From CAYVAP01 sp964343195 (GTDB taxonomy: Bacteria; Bacteroidota; Bacteroidia; J057): a stretch of DNA of 57,173 nucleotides. The notes under the pieces are model-generated. The model ran no database searches, was not told where the DNA came from, and worked only from the letters and a program-made list of their open reading frames with translations. Below, piece after piece: positions 42,140-50,939 of the stretch; within the stretch, counting starts at the first letter, position 1, and each line of letters begins with the position of its first letter. The stretch is taken from positions 1 to 57,173 of the forward strand of contig CAYFIR010000027.1 in the NCBI GenBank assembly GCA_964343195.1, given 5' to 3'. Both the position numbers and the translations under genes were made by a program.

Positions 42140-43678
42140 CTAAAACTCCTGGCTGAAAATCGCATAAAGCGTTTTGATGCCGTCCACATAATTGCCCACC
42201 CGGATATTTTCGTTGGGGCTATGCTGGTTGTTATCGCGGTTGACCGTCGGCACGACCACAGCTGGCACATCCAGGGTATTTACAAAGGGCGAAATCGGAA
42301 TCGAGCCTCCCATGGTGCGCACCTCAATGGGCGCTTCTCCAAAAGCCGACCGCATCGCACCGCGCAAAAAGTCCCCAATCTCCGAGTCCATCGGAGTGCG
42401 AAAAGCCTGGTAGGAGATGCCATAGTCAAAGCCCAGTAACCGGGGAAACTGCTTTCGCTCAGCCTCTGTTGGCTCGTCTTCCAGCAGGTGATATCCCTGC
42501 GCTTCAAGGTGGCCTTTGAGCAACCCGATCATGCGTTCCGGGTCACTCTCCTTCACGAGGCGGATGTCGATTTCAGCGACTGCCTCCGCCGGGATGATGG
42601 TGCGAACCTTGGTCCCTACCCAGCCTGAAGCCAGGCCCCTGACGTTGAGAGAAGGATACTGTAGTGCTGCCTGATAGCCATTGGCGACAGAGTCCGGTGC
42701 AGCTACGCCCATTCGATCGAGAATGGCCTGCTCATCATCCGGAACCCTGTCAAGGATTTTCTGTACTTCAGGTGTCAGTTCGATTCCGTCATACCAACCC
42801 GGAATGGTCACCCGTCCGGCCTCGTCCTTCATAGAGGCGATTAACTGTGCAAGGCGCACAGCTGGATTGGGAAGGTAATTGCCATAGTGGCCACTGTGCT
42901 GCGCTGCGACCGGACCATAGAGCTTCAGCGTTACCCGCGCGATTCCTCTGGCTCCATAACTAAGGGTCGGTTGATTGGAAAGGTGGCGGGGACCGTCAAA
43001 GATGAGCAGGGCATCTGCACTGAGCAACTCGCGATTGGCGACTACTGTGGCAGGCAGGCGTGGCGAACCGATTTCTTCTTCAAAGTCCATGATGACCTTG
43101 ACGTTGTAGGCTGGCTGTTTGCCCTCATCGGCCAGGGCATCCCAGCCCATGAGCCACATCATGACAGGGCCTTTGGCGTCGGCAGTGGCCCGCGCAAAGA
43201 TCCGGTACTCTGGATCGTAATCGTCGGTGAGGCGTTCCCAGGGAATTTCCTGCCATTCGCCCTGCTCATTTTGAGCCTTGAGCACCGGCTGCCAGGGATC
43301 GGCCTGGTCCCATTTGCTGGGATCGACAGGCTGTCCGTCCAGTTGAAGGTAGAAAAGAATCGTCTTTGCCTCGGGATCTACGGTCTTTTCGGCGAATAGC
43401 AGGGGAACCGTTTCAGTTTCCAGTCGCTGTAGTTCAAAGCCTCTTTGCCCAAACTGCTTTTCACACCACTCTACATTCTTTAGAATATCTTCTGGGAAGT
43501 GCGCATCGTTGGGTAGAGTCAGGTAACTGCGAAACATGTCCCAGGAACCACGTGCGTAGCGCATGGCCATTTCCCTTTCTCCAACTGGAGCTACAGCAGG
43601 AGTGGAGGTAACAGTAGAGGGATTGCTTTCGCTGCACCCTGCAAAAACGAACAGGAGCAATGGCCATAGGTATTTCAT
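42140..43678 (-). CDS. M20-family metallopeptidase-like lipoprotein
   Basis: 512 residues with lipoprotein signal MKYLWPLLLFVFAGC. Amidohydrolase/peptidase M20 architecture: catalytic domain split by a lid domain (about 215-380). Family motifs are seen with changes: FYLQLDGQPVDPSKW where GHxDVxP is usual, so the metal-ligand His is Gln; ARATADAKGPVMMWL for the bridging Asp; DFEEEIGSP for the catalytic Glu; and RDNNQHSPNENIRVGNY for the C-terminal His. Members are dipeptidases, carboxypeptidases or deacylases. The His-to-Gln change may mark a subfamily with altered metal binding. The gene stands about 170 bases from the PepSY-type gene on the same strand. Confidence 0.88.
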   Translation of the reverse strand: MKYLWPLLLFVFAGCSESNPSTVTSTPAVAPVGEREMAMRYARGSWDMFRSYLTLPNDAHFPEDILKNVEWCEKQFGQRGFELQRLETETVPLLFAEKTVDPEAKTILFYLQLDGQPVDPSKWDQADPWQPVLKAQNEQGEWQEIPWERLTDDYDPEYRIFARATADAKGPVMMWLMGWDALADEGKQPAYNVKVIMDFEEEIGSPRLPATVVANRELLSADALLIFDGPRHLSNQPTLSYGARGIARVTLKLYGPVAAQHSGHYGNYLPNPAVRLAQLIASMKDEAGRVTIPGWYDGIELTPEVQKILDRVPDDEQAILDRMGVAAPDSVANGYQAALQYPSLNVRGLASGWVGTKVRTIIPAEAVAEIDIRLVKESDPERMIGLLKGHLEAQGYHLLEDEPTEAERKQFPRLLGFDYGISYQAFRTPMDSEIGDFLRGAMRSAFGEAPIEVRTMGGSIPISPFVNTLDVPAVVVPTVNRDNNQHSPNENIRVGNYVDGIKTLYAIFSQEF

Positions 43679-43752
43679 AATCCGGAAACGTTAGGGTAAT
43701 GAAAATAGAACCTATGGCCGTAGGGTGCAAGTGAGGGACATGAAAGGAGGAA

Positions 43753-43842
43753 TCAGAAGAACGTCTGACAGCCTCCGAATTCGGTCAGTCGGGAAAGGAT
43801 AACGTTGGAAACGAGGTCCTGGAATTTCAATACTTCGTTCAT
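43753..43842 (-). CDS. Possible 29-residue small protein coupled to the PepSY-type gene
   Basis: ATG at 43842 lies two bases after the stop of the PepSY-type gene; the frame reads MNEVLKFQDLVSNVILSRL then TEFGGCQTFF. The arrangement suits translational coupling, but the frame is short and may be accidental. No homologue is recognised. Confidence 0.2.
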   Translation of the reverse strand: MNEVLKFQDLVSNVILSRLTEFGGCQTFF

Positions 43843-43844
43843 TC

Positions 43845-44357
43845 CTATACCAGCACCATGATAACCGCCAGGATGATTCCTCCGAGGGTGAAGTAAAGCC
43901 CCTTGCGGAAGATCTTGGTTTTGGGCATGAACATCCAGAAAGAGGAGATCGAAAAGAAAAACAGTGATACCCCAAAGAAGACGTTTAGGAAAAATAGTGG
44001 TCTGTCCGATGTGGCCTTGTGCATGTGCTCGAACTTATCCAGAATGGTTGGCAACTGCTTGCGGGTGTATTGCGCTACGCCGGTTTCCTTGTTGTAGGTG
44101 CCGGATTCGAAGCGAATCATTTGATCGGTTTCTTCAGTAGCCTTGAATCCCCGCATGCGTAGCTCACGCCCGAGTGCTTCAGCTCCGAGCTGAGGGGCGA
44201 GTTCCTGCTCAATCTGCTTCTCAATTTTCAGAAAATCAGTGTTGCGAAAGACCATGATAATTCCGCTCAGGGAGTAGATACACATGATGCCTGCCAGGAA
44301 AAAACCAAGGTAGCGGTGTACTACCCGCATGCCGGTATTGAACTTACTATTAGCCAT
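43845..44357 (-). CDS. PepSY-associated transmembrane helix domain protein
   Basis: 170 residues. MANSKFNTGMRVVHRYLGFF begins with the R..H.YLG motif of PepSY-associated membrane proteins, which often lie near iron or redox genes. Membrane helices at about 16-36 (FFLAGIMCIYSLSGIIMVF), 118-140 (PLFFLNVFFGVSLFFFSISS) and 150-170. A soluble loop (about 40-115) between the first two contains a PepSY-like segment (ELRMRGFKATEETDQMIRFE, YTRKQLPTILDKFEHMHKAT). Only one half of the usual larger protein (PepSY_TM, about 400 residues) is present; the short form is common in Bacteroidota. Function unknown. GH51 is divergent upstream. Confidence 0.8.
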   Translation of the reverse strand: MANSKFNTGMRVVHRYLGFFLAGIMCIYSLSGIIMVFRNTDFLKIEKQIEQELAPQLGAEALGRELRMRGFKATEETDQMIRFESGTYNKETGVAQYTRKQLPTILDKFEHMHKATSDRPLFFLNVFFGVSLFFFSISSFWMFMPKTKIFRKGLYFTLGGIILAVIMVLV

Positions 44358-44634
44358 AAAATGAGTGGTAGTGGGTGATTAGATCTTGAGGGAAAATCGA
44401 TAAAAAGAAAGCAATACGATCTTTCGTTGTGGTAATCTTAAAGATTGTAGTGGCCAAAAATATTGATCTGTGTGGTTTTTTACCATACTGTCCACTGCAT
44501 ATCCGGCCATTTCCACCTCCGAAATCGATATCGTATAGACCTTTGGTTCTGACAATTTATTCCCATTCAACGGGATTTTTTTATCCTGGCCTTTTGCTCT
44601 ACTGCTTTTTACCCGATTAACCTGGACTACTGGC

Positions 44635-46182
44635 ATGATAATACTACCCAGACTGCTTCTGATCCTTACCACCACCTTGCTTTGCTCCTGGCCCTGGATG
44701 GCCAGTGCTCAGACTCAGGTGTACCTTCACACCGATGAGGCTGAAGAGTACATCAACCCCGAGATTTACGGACATTTTGCCGAACATCTGGGACGCTGTA
44801 TTTACGGAGGAATCTTCGTCGGAGAAGATTCAGAAATCCCCAACACTCGCGGCTTTCGCAATGATGTGGTGGACGCGCTAAAAGAATTGCAGGTTCCGGT
44901 TCTTCGCTGGCCGGGAGGGTGCTTTGGCGATACCTATCACTGGAAGGATGGCATCGGGCCGAGAGAAGATCGCCCCTCCATCGTGAACGTCCACTGGGGC
45001 GGCGTTACCGAAGACAACAGCTTTGGTACCCACGAATTCCTGGATTTCTGCGAAGTGATTGGAGCAGAGCCCTATATCAACATCAACGTAGGCTCCGGCA
45101 CTGTCCAGGAAGCCTCTGAATGGGTGGAGTACGTTACTTCTGAGAATGAAAGTCCCATGACCGAGCTGCGCAAGCAAAATGGCCGTGAGGAACCCTGGGA
45201 TGTGAAATACTGGGGAATCGGCAATGAAAACTGGGGCTGCGGTGGAAACATGGAGCCAGAATATTACGCATGGCTGTACCGCCGCTTTGCGAGCTACTGT
45301 CGGGGAGACATTTTCCGCGTAGCGGGCGGTGCCAATGTCGATGACTACAACTGGACCGAGGTCATGATGCAGAAAGTCGGGCACATGCCCTGGCTGATGC
45401 AGGGGCTTTCGTTGCATTATTATACCCTGCCAGAAGGATGGAGACCCAAGGTATCCGCCACAGAATTTACCGAGGATGCCTGGGCCAAAACGATGCGACA
45501 GGCCCTGCGGGTAAATGAACTGATCACCCGGCACAGTACCATCATGGACAAGTACGATCCCAATCAGCGCATCGGCCTGATGGTGGATGAGTGGGGGACC
45601 TGGTTCAAGGTAGAAGAAGGAACCAATCCCGGTTTTCTCTACCAGCAAAATACCCTGCGGGACGCCCTGGTAGCCGGTATTCACCTCAATACCTTCAACC
45701 AGCATGCTGATCGCGTCAAGATGGCCAACATCGCCCAGATGGTCAATGTGCTACAGGCCATGATCCTGACCCAGGATGATCAGATCGTGCTGACGCCCTC
45801 CTATTATGTTTTTAAGATGTTCAGCGTACACCAGGGAGCTACCATGGTGCCGGTGAATATCAACAGCCCGACCTATTCCTTTGAAGGCATGGAGATGGAC
45901 GCTCTCAATGCTTCAGCCTCTATTCGCGATGGCAACATCAGCTTTACCATTTGCAACCTCGATCCCAATAACGACCACCCCATCACCCTCAACCTCACGG
46001 GCGAGACATATGCTGGCAGCATGGGACAGATCGTTACCGCAGAAAACATGCAGGATTACAACGACTTCGGCCAGGAGGAAAAAGTTACCCTGGCAGAATT
46101 TGAAGTGGACTCACCCAAACGAAACAAACTGGAGGTAACCATCCCCGCCATGTCGGTGGTGCTCATCCAGCTCACAAAATAA
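44635..46182 (+). CDS. abfA: GH51 alpha-L-arabinofuranosidase
   Basis: 515 residues, exported (MIILPRLLLILTTTLLCSWP ... ASAQ). Retaining exo-enzyme that releases arabinofuranose from arabinan, arabinoxylan or arabinogalactan. Catalytic barrel (about 25-370): GHFAEHLGRCIYGGIFV, VLRWPGGCFGDTYHWKDGIG, acid/base Glu198 in GIGNENWG, and nucleophile Glu319 in MVDEWGTW. The C-terminal beta sandwich (about 375-515) is complete. Length and motifs are standard for GH51. It begins the plus-strand arabinan-type cluster; its terminator at 46267 separates it from the sensor gene, so it has its own transcript. The divergent region (44358-44634, 277 bases) holds any shared regulatory sites, but I cannot point to one. 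Confidence 0.96.
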   Translation: MIILPRLLLILTTTLLCSWPWMASAQTQVYLHTDEAEEYINPEIYGHFAEHLGRCIYGGIFVGEDSEIPNTRGFRNDVVDALKELQVPVLRWPGGCFGDTYHWKDGIGPREDRPSIVNVHWGGVTEDNSFGTHEFLDFCEVIGAEPYININVGSGTVQEASEWVEYVTSENESPMTELRKQNGREEPWDVKYWGIGNENWGCGGNMEPEYYAWLYRRFASYCRGDIFRVAGGANVDDYNWTEVMMQKVGHMPWLMQGLSLHYYTLPEGWRPKVSATEFTEDAWAKTMRQALRVNELITRHSTIMDKYDPNQRIGLMVDEWGTWFKVEEGTNPGFLYQQNTLRDALVAGIHLNTFNQHADRVKMANIAQMVNVLQAMILTQDDQIVLTPSYYVFKMFSVHQGATMVPVNINSPTYSFEGMEMDALNASASIRDGNISFTICNLDPNNDHPITLNLTGETYAGSMGQIVTAENMQDYNDFGQEEKVTLAEFEVDSPKRNKLEVTIPAMSVVLIQLTK

Positions 46183-46266
46183 GCCGGAAGTCAGGCATGT
46201 TCCTGGCCGGCAAAGAGTGTAGTAGTAGTTAGTAAGCACAGTGTCCCCTAGCGGGTTGACACACTC

Positions 46267-46297
46267 AAAAGGCCCCGCAGCGATGTGGGGCTTTTGG
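46267..46297 (+). terminator. Terminator after GH51
   Basis: GCCCC and GGGGC stem with AAAA/TTTT extensions (AAAAGGCCCC ... GGGGCTTTTGGTTTT), 84 bases past the stop. Confidence 0.75.
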
Positions 46298-46434
46298 TTT
46301 TGATGGCAGTGTTTGTGTTTTAACCGTAAAGCGAAAGTGTGAAATCGGCCCACTGATCTAGACCTTCACCCGAGATGAAAATTTTCCGTATTTTCATGCA
46401 GATTACCCTATATGGCTATTTGATGGAGATTAAG

Positions 46435-49400
46435 ATGTGGCGAAGACTACTACTGATTGTACTGGGGGGATTACTGGCGCTGGAAGGAATGGCTCAGGAG
46501 GGATATTCCTATCAATTGCGCTACCTGACGACAGAGGAAGGGCTGTCTCAAAACACGGTGGACGACATCATGTGCGACAGCCAGGGCTTCCTGTGGATCG
46601 CAACCTGGAATGGTCTATGCCGATATGATGGCTATCAGTTTTCCGTAATCAAGGCTGAGGATGATCCCCGCGGGCTGCCAGATAATTTCATCCAGCAGCT
46701 TTGTGAAGACTCCCAAAACCGGCTTTGGATCGGCACGGCTCGTGGCCTGGCGGTTTATAACCTGCTAACGGAAACATTCGAGTCCCTGGACTGGGTGGAT
46801 GAGCAATTGGTGCAGGCCAATATTACTTCCATTGCGGTGGCCCCAGACCAAATGGTATGGATCGGTACGGAAAACCTGGGACTGTTTGTCCTGAATCCGT
46901 CTGAGAAATCCGTCGCAACCTATCGCAACGACCTCGAAAAGGAACTGGTCGGGGCAGTACTTGTCTCCAGAGAAGGATTCTGCTATGTGGGGGTAGGCAA
47001 TCGACTGGTGCGCACTGAGTACAGAGAGGGCGAAATTCGCCAGATATCGGAAAGAGTGCTTCCCATTCCTGCCTGGGCCAACATTAGCTCGTTTTGTGAA
47101 GATCCCAATGGTACCCTCTGGATAGGGACCACTCTGGGGCTATACCGCATCGAGAGCCCCCATCAGGAGTTGACTTCTTTCTACCATAACACCGACAATC
47201 CCCGCAGCCTGGTCCATAATACGGTGCAGGCGATTACCCGGGATGCAAACGGCGATCTGTTAATCGGAACCCTGGGAGGACTCTGTATTTATCAGGGAAA
47301 AGGGCAGTTTGCGGCCCTGAGTGGACATACTGGAGGGCCTACCCGGCTCAACAATCCGTTTGTCAACAGCCTGCTCTCCGATACCCTGGGCAATGTGTGG
47401 ATTGGCACCGAAAAGGGCGGACTGAATACCTACAACATCTATCAGAAACAGTTTAAGTACCTCACCCATCAGGCGGGAAACTCCAATAGCCTTTCTCACG
47501 AAACGGTCAACTCCATCCTGGTCGAAGAAGAATTCCTCTGGGTAGGAACTGCCGGCGGAGGGCTGAACAGAGTCCGCATTTCCGATGGAGCCATGTCCTG
47601 GTCCCGGAGCAATCCCGGCCAACCTCAGAGCCTGAGCAATGACTTTGTCACCGCCGTTCACCGGAGTCAGCAGGGCGATATCTGGCTGGCAACCTGGGGG
47701 GATGGCATCAACCGAATGGTCGGCGATGACATGCAGACCTTTGAGCGGTATTATCCCGGCGGAGGAGAAATTGGGAGCAACTTCATCTCTTCCATGTGGC
47801 AGGACCCGCGTGGGTTCTGGCTTGTAGGCACCTCAACCGGCCTGATCTGGTTTGATGAGCAAGCCGGAACATTTGGCAAAATCCCCCTTGACCCCAAACA
47901 TCCGGAAGCCGTCATCGCGGTCGGCTGTCTCATGCTCGATCGGGAGGGATATTACTGGATTGGGACGCCTCAGGGAGGCTATCGTTTTGCCGCCGAGGAC
48001 TTGATTCCCGAAAAGGAAACCCCTTCTTCTGTAGAATTTTTTAGCCTGAAGACCCATCGCGAAATGGGACTGGCAGGAGATTATATCATTTCGTTGCACC
48101 AGGATGCCAAAGGGAGAATCTGGCTCGGAACCTTCGGGAGCGGACTGCTTCAGGCAGAGATCGAAGGGGGTAAAATTGCCCGATTCAGCACATTTCGCCA
48201 GAGTGATGGCCTGTGCAATAACACCTGCTACGCCATCGAGGAGGGCTCCAGTGGAGAGCTGTGGCTGAGTACAGATTATGGCCTGGCCCGTTTTGACCCC
48301 GACTCCCGGCATGTAACCAACTATTACCGATCCGACGGCCTGCTGGACAACCAGTTTTACTGGGGAGCATCTGACAAGGGCCCGGATGGGAAGCTGTACT
48401 TTGGCGGGGTAAGTGGCATGAGCTTTTTTGATCCAACGGAGATACGGCCCTATCCCTTTTCTCCGGAAGTGGCCATCACGGATTTTAAAGTCATGAACCG
48501 ATCGCTGGAGCCGGGTGAAAAGCGCTATGGACAGGTAGCCATGCTCAGCGCCGCTGCTGTTTCCGACACCGTTTTGCTTTCCTATCAGGACAACGTCTTT
48601 TCTATTGATTTTTCCGCCCTGGCCTATTATCTCCCCGAACGGCTTACCTACCAGTATCGGATGGAAGGCGTAGATCCGGATTGGGTGGAGGTACCTGCCG
48701 ATCGGCATTTTGCTTCGTACACCAATCTTTCAGGTGGCAGTTACAGATTTGAGGTACGGGGCATCAACGAAGATGGAGTAGTCTCAGAGAATACTGCCTC
48801 CCTATGGGTGGTGGTACGCCCTCCCTTCTGGGAAACCCCCTGGTTTCAGGGGCTGATGCTCCTGCTCCTGATCATCGCAGTCATGGTGTACATCAACCTG
48901 CGGACCCGATACCTGCATCAGCAAAAGGCCAAACTGGAGCAGGAAGTGACCCGCCGTACCCATCAGATCGAGGAACAAAATGCCCGGCTGGAAAAGCAGA
49001 AGGGCGACCTCATCGAGTTGAACGAGCAGGTAAAAATGGTCAATCAGCTTCGCCTGCGCTTTTTTACCAACATCTCCCATGAGTTTCGGACGCCGCTGAC
49101 CCTGATCGTAGACCCGATCCAGAACCTGCTCGAGCAATTTCCAGAGGATACGACTACGGGCCGCACGCTTCGGATCGTTCACCGAAATTCCCGCAGGCTC
49201 CTGCACCTGATCAATCAGTTGATGCACTTTCGCCGCCTGGAGTCGGGCAAACTCAAGTTGCAGGTTGGAAAAGGGGACCTGTTGGCATTCGTCCAGGAAG
49301 TCTTCATTTCATTTAATCACCTCGCAGAACAGCGCGAAGTCCAGTACAGGCTTGATGTACAGGGTACCCCCCAGGCAGACACCTGGTTTGACCCCGAAAA

Positions 49401-50634
49401 GCTGGAAAACATTCTCTTCAACTTGCTGGGCAATGCTTTCAAATACACACCGGAAGGAGGTCACGTGGACCTGAGGGTTCGTTTTGGGAAGAATCAGCAG
49501 GTTCGATTCGAAGTAGAGGATACCGGTCCTGGAATCCCAAAGGAGCAGCAGAAGCGCATCTTTGATCACTTTTATCAGGTGGAAAACACCGAAAACCGCA
49601 ACCTGCATGGTTCCGGCATTGGCCTTGCCTTGAGCAAAGAGTTGGTGCAGGTGTTGCGGGGGCGCATCTGGGTGGAGAGCGAACCGGGAAAAGGAAGCCT
49701 TTTTGGAGTCGAAGTCCCCTATGGCAAAGAGGCTTTTTCTGCCAGCGAACGTACCCAATCTCCCCAGCCATATCAGTCCAATCTATCAACGCAGGTTACC
49801 CTGGCCCAGGAAGAATTCAGCATTCAGGCTACACCGGAAGACTCGCTGGATGATGACAAATCGCAAAAACCACTGGTATTGATCGCAGAAGACAACTATG
49901 ACCTCATGGCTTTTCTGACCCAGAGTCTTCGGGGAAACTACCGTGTCCTTAGCGCTCAAAATGGAAAGGATGCCCTGGAACTGGCTCGAAAATACACTCC
50001 TCAGCTCATCGTGAGTGATGTGATGATGCCTGTCATGGACGGGCTGGAACTTTGCAGCCAGTTAAAAGGAAATATTCAGACCAGCCACATTCCGGTTATC
50101 CTGTTGACGGCCAGAGATACAGTGGAGCACTGGGTAGAAGGGTTGGAGTCCGGGGCCGATGACTACGTGCCCAAGCCATTCAATTTAAAAATCCTGCAAA
50201 CCAGGATCGACAACCTGATCAATTCTCGGCAGCAATTAAAACTAATCTACTCCAAAGGGCAGATGCCCAACACCAGGGAGGTCGCCTCGAACTCGGTGGA
50301 TCAGGAATTTTTGCAGAAGGTACATGACCTGTTGGAAAAGCGGGGACTAGAGCCAGACTTTTCCCACGATGAACTGGCCGACGAGATGTGCATCAGTCGA
50401 AGCCTGCTGTACAAGAAGCTCAAGGCCTTAACGGGAATGACCGTCACAGAATTTATCAACTCTCATCGCTTGCGTAAGGCCAGCGAGTTGCTGGTACTGG
50501 AACAGCTGACGATTTCAGAGGTCGCCTTTCAGTGTGGATTTAACGATCCCAAATACTTCAGCCGCGTTTTTCGGAAGTATTATGGCATGTCTCCATCGGA
50601 ATATGTCCAAACCAATCTGGAATCGACTCAGTAG
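46435..50634 (+). CDS. Hybrid two-component system sensor/regulator (HTCS)
   Basis: About 1399 residues; one polypeptide that senses a glycan outside the inner membrane and activates transcription. Start at MWRRLLLIVLGGLLALEGMA; the frame is open to an ATG at 46375, but the extra 20 residues would displace the signal. Order: two seven-bladed Reg_prop propellers (about 20-690; motifs FLWIATWNGLCRYDG, NVWIGTEKGGLNTYN), Y_Y_Y domain (about 700-795), membrane helix (about 803-825), histidine kinase with FFTNISHEFRTPLTL (His882) and DTGPGIPKEQ, receiver domain with VSDVMMPVMDG (Asp1195), and an AraC-type helix-turn-helix at the end (FQCGFNDPKYFSRVFRKYYG). This class regulates polysaccharide utilisation loci. 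Its neighbours are GH51 and GH43, so the inducer is likely an arabino-oligosaccharide. Confidence 0.96.
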   Translation: MWRRLLLIVLGGLLALEGMAQEGYSYQLRYLTTEEGLSQNTVDDIMCDSQGFLWIATWNGLCRYDGYQFSVIKAEDDPRGLPDNFIQQLCEDSQNRLWIGTARGLAVYNLLTETFESLDWVDEQLVQANITSIAVAPDQMVWIGTENLGLFVLNPSEKSVATYRNDLEKELVGAVLVSREGFCYVGVGNRLVRTEYREGEIRQISERVLPIPAWANISSFCEDPNGTLWIGTTLGLYRIESPHQELTSFYHNTDNPRSLVHNTVQAITRDANGDLLIGTLGGLCIYQGKGQFAALSGHTGGPTRLNNPFVNSLLSDTLGNVWIGTEKGGLNTYNIYQKQFKYLTHQAGNSNSLSHETVNSILVEEEFLWVGTAGGGLNRVRISDGAMSWSRSNPGQPQSLSNDFVTAVHRSQQGDIWLATWGDGINRMVGDDMQTFERYYPGGGEIGSNFISSMWQDPRGFWLVGTSTGLIWFDEQAGTFGKIPLDPKHPEAVIAVGCLMLDREGYYWIGTPQGGYRFAAEDLIPEKETPSSVEFFSLKTHREMGLAGDYIISLHQDAKGRIWLGTFGSGLLQAEIEGGKIARFSTFRQSDGLCNNTCYAIEEGSSGELWLSTDYGLARFDPDSRHVTNYYRSDGLLDNQFYWGASDKGPDGKLYFGGVSGMSFFDPTEIRPYPFSPEVAITDFKVMNRSLEPGEKRYGQVAMLSAAAVSDTVLLSYQDNVFSIDFSALAYYLPERLTYQYRMEGVDPDWVEVPADRHFASYTNLSGGSYRFEVRGINEDGVVSENTASLWVVVRPPFWETPWFQGLMLLLLIIAVMVYINLRTRYLHQQKAKLEQEVTRRTHQIEEQNARLEKQKGDLIELNEQVKMVNQLRLRFFTNISHEFRTPLTLIVDPIQNLLEQFPEDTTTGRTLRIVHRNSRRLLHLINQLMHFRRLESGKLKLQVGKGDLLAFVQEVFISFNHLAEQREVQYRLDVQGTPQADTWFDPEKLENILFNLLGNAFKYTPEGGHVDLRVRFGKNQQVRFEVEDTGPGIPKEQQKRIFDHFYQVENTENRNLHGSGIGLALSKELVQVLRGRIWVESEPGKGSLFGVEVPYGKEAFSASERTQSPQPYQSNLSTQVTLAQEEFSIQATPEDSLDDDKSQKPLVLIAEDNYDLMAFLTQSLRGNYRVLSAQNGKDALELARKYTPQLIVSDVMMPVMDGLELCSQLKGNIQTSHIPVILLTARDTVEHWVEGLESGADDYVPKPFNLKILQTRIDNLINSRQQLKLIYSKGQMPNTREVASNSVDQEFLQKVHDLLEKRGLEPDFSHDELADEMCISRSLLYKKLKALTGMTVTEFINSHRLRKASELLVLEQLTISEVAFQCGFNDPKYFSRVFRKYYGMSPSEYVQTNLESTQ

Positions 50635-50939
50635 CTCCCTTTTGTGTATTTGTCCTCTCTGGATAACTCATTGTCCACCCTCTCCAGGCCCGACCTTTTG
50701 TATCTTTAGGAACGCGAGAAAAATAATTTCTCGATTTTACGAAGAGATCTTGTTCGCAGGCAAGGAAGGGAAACCGAGTTTGGCGAGCCAAATGAGGCTT
50801 TTTCTGACGCAGTATGCGGGCAAGAGATCAAGTCAAAAGCGGAACTAATTTTTTGAGCGTTCCTTAGGCATGGCAAATTTGTTTCGGAATGGAAACAAAG
50901 CCGCCTGTATTTATTTTCACCAGACTACTAATTCAAGAA
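50635..50939. other. Intergenic region upstream of the first GH43
   Basis: About 305 bases. A 7-bp hairpin CGAGAAA / TTTCTCG (50715-50733) may end the sensor transcript. The box TATCTTTA near 50701 resembles a -7 element but lacks a clear -33 partner. An open frame across 50740-50840 looks accidental. Confidence 0.4.

Noticed and set aside
47833..48708. 291-codon open frame opposite the hybrid sensor
   Set aside because: Antisense to the propeller repeats, low-complexity product, no family features.
50534..50848. Small gene between the hybrid sensor and GH43
   Set aside because: It overlaps the end of the sensor gene and has no recognisable features; the codons of its free part look random.
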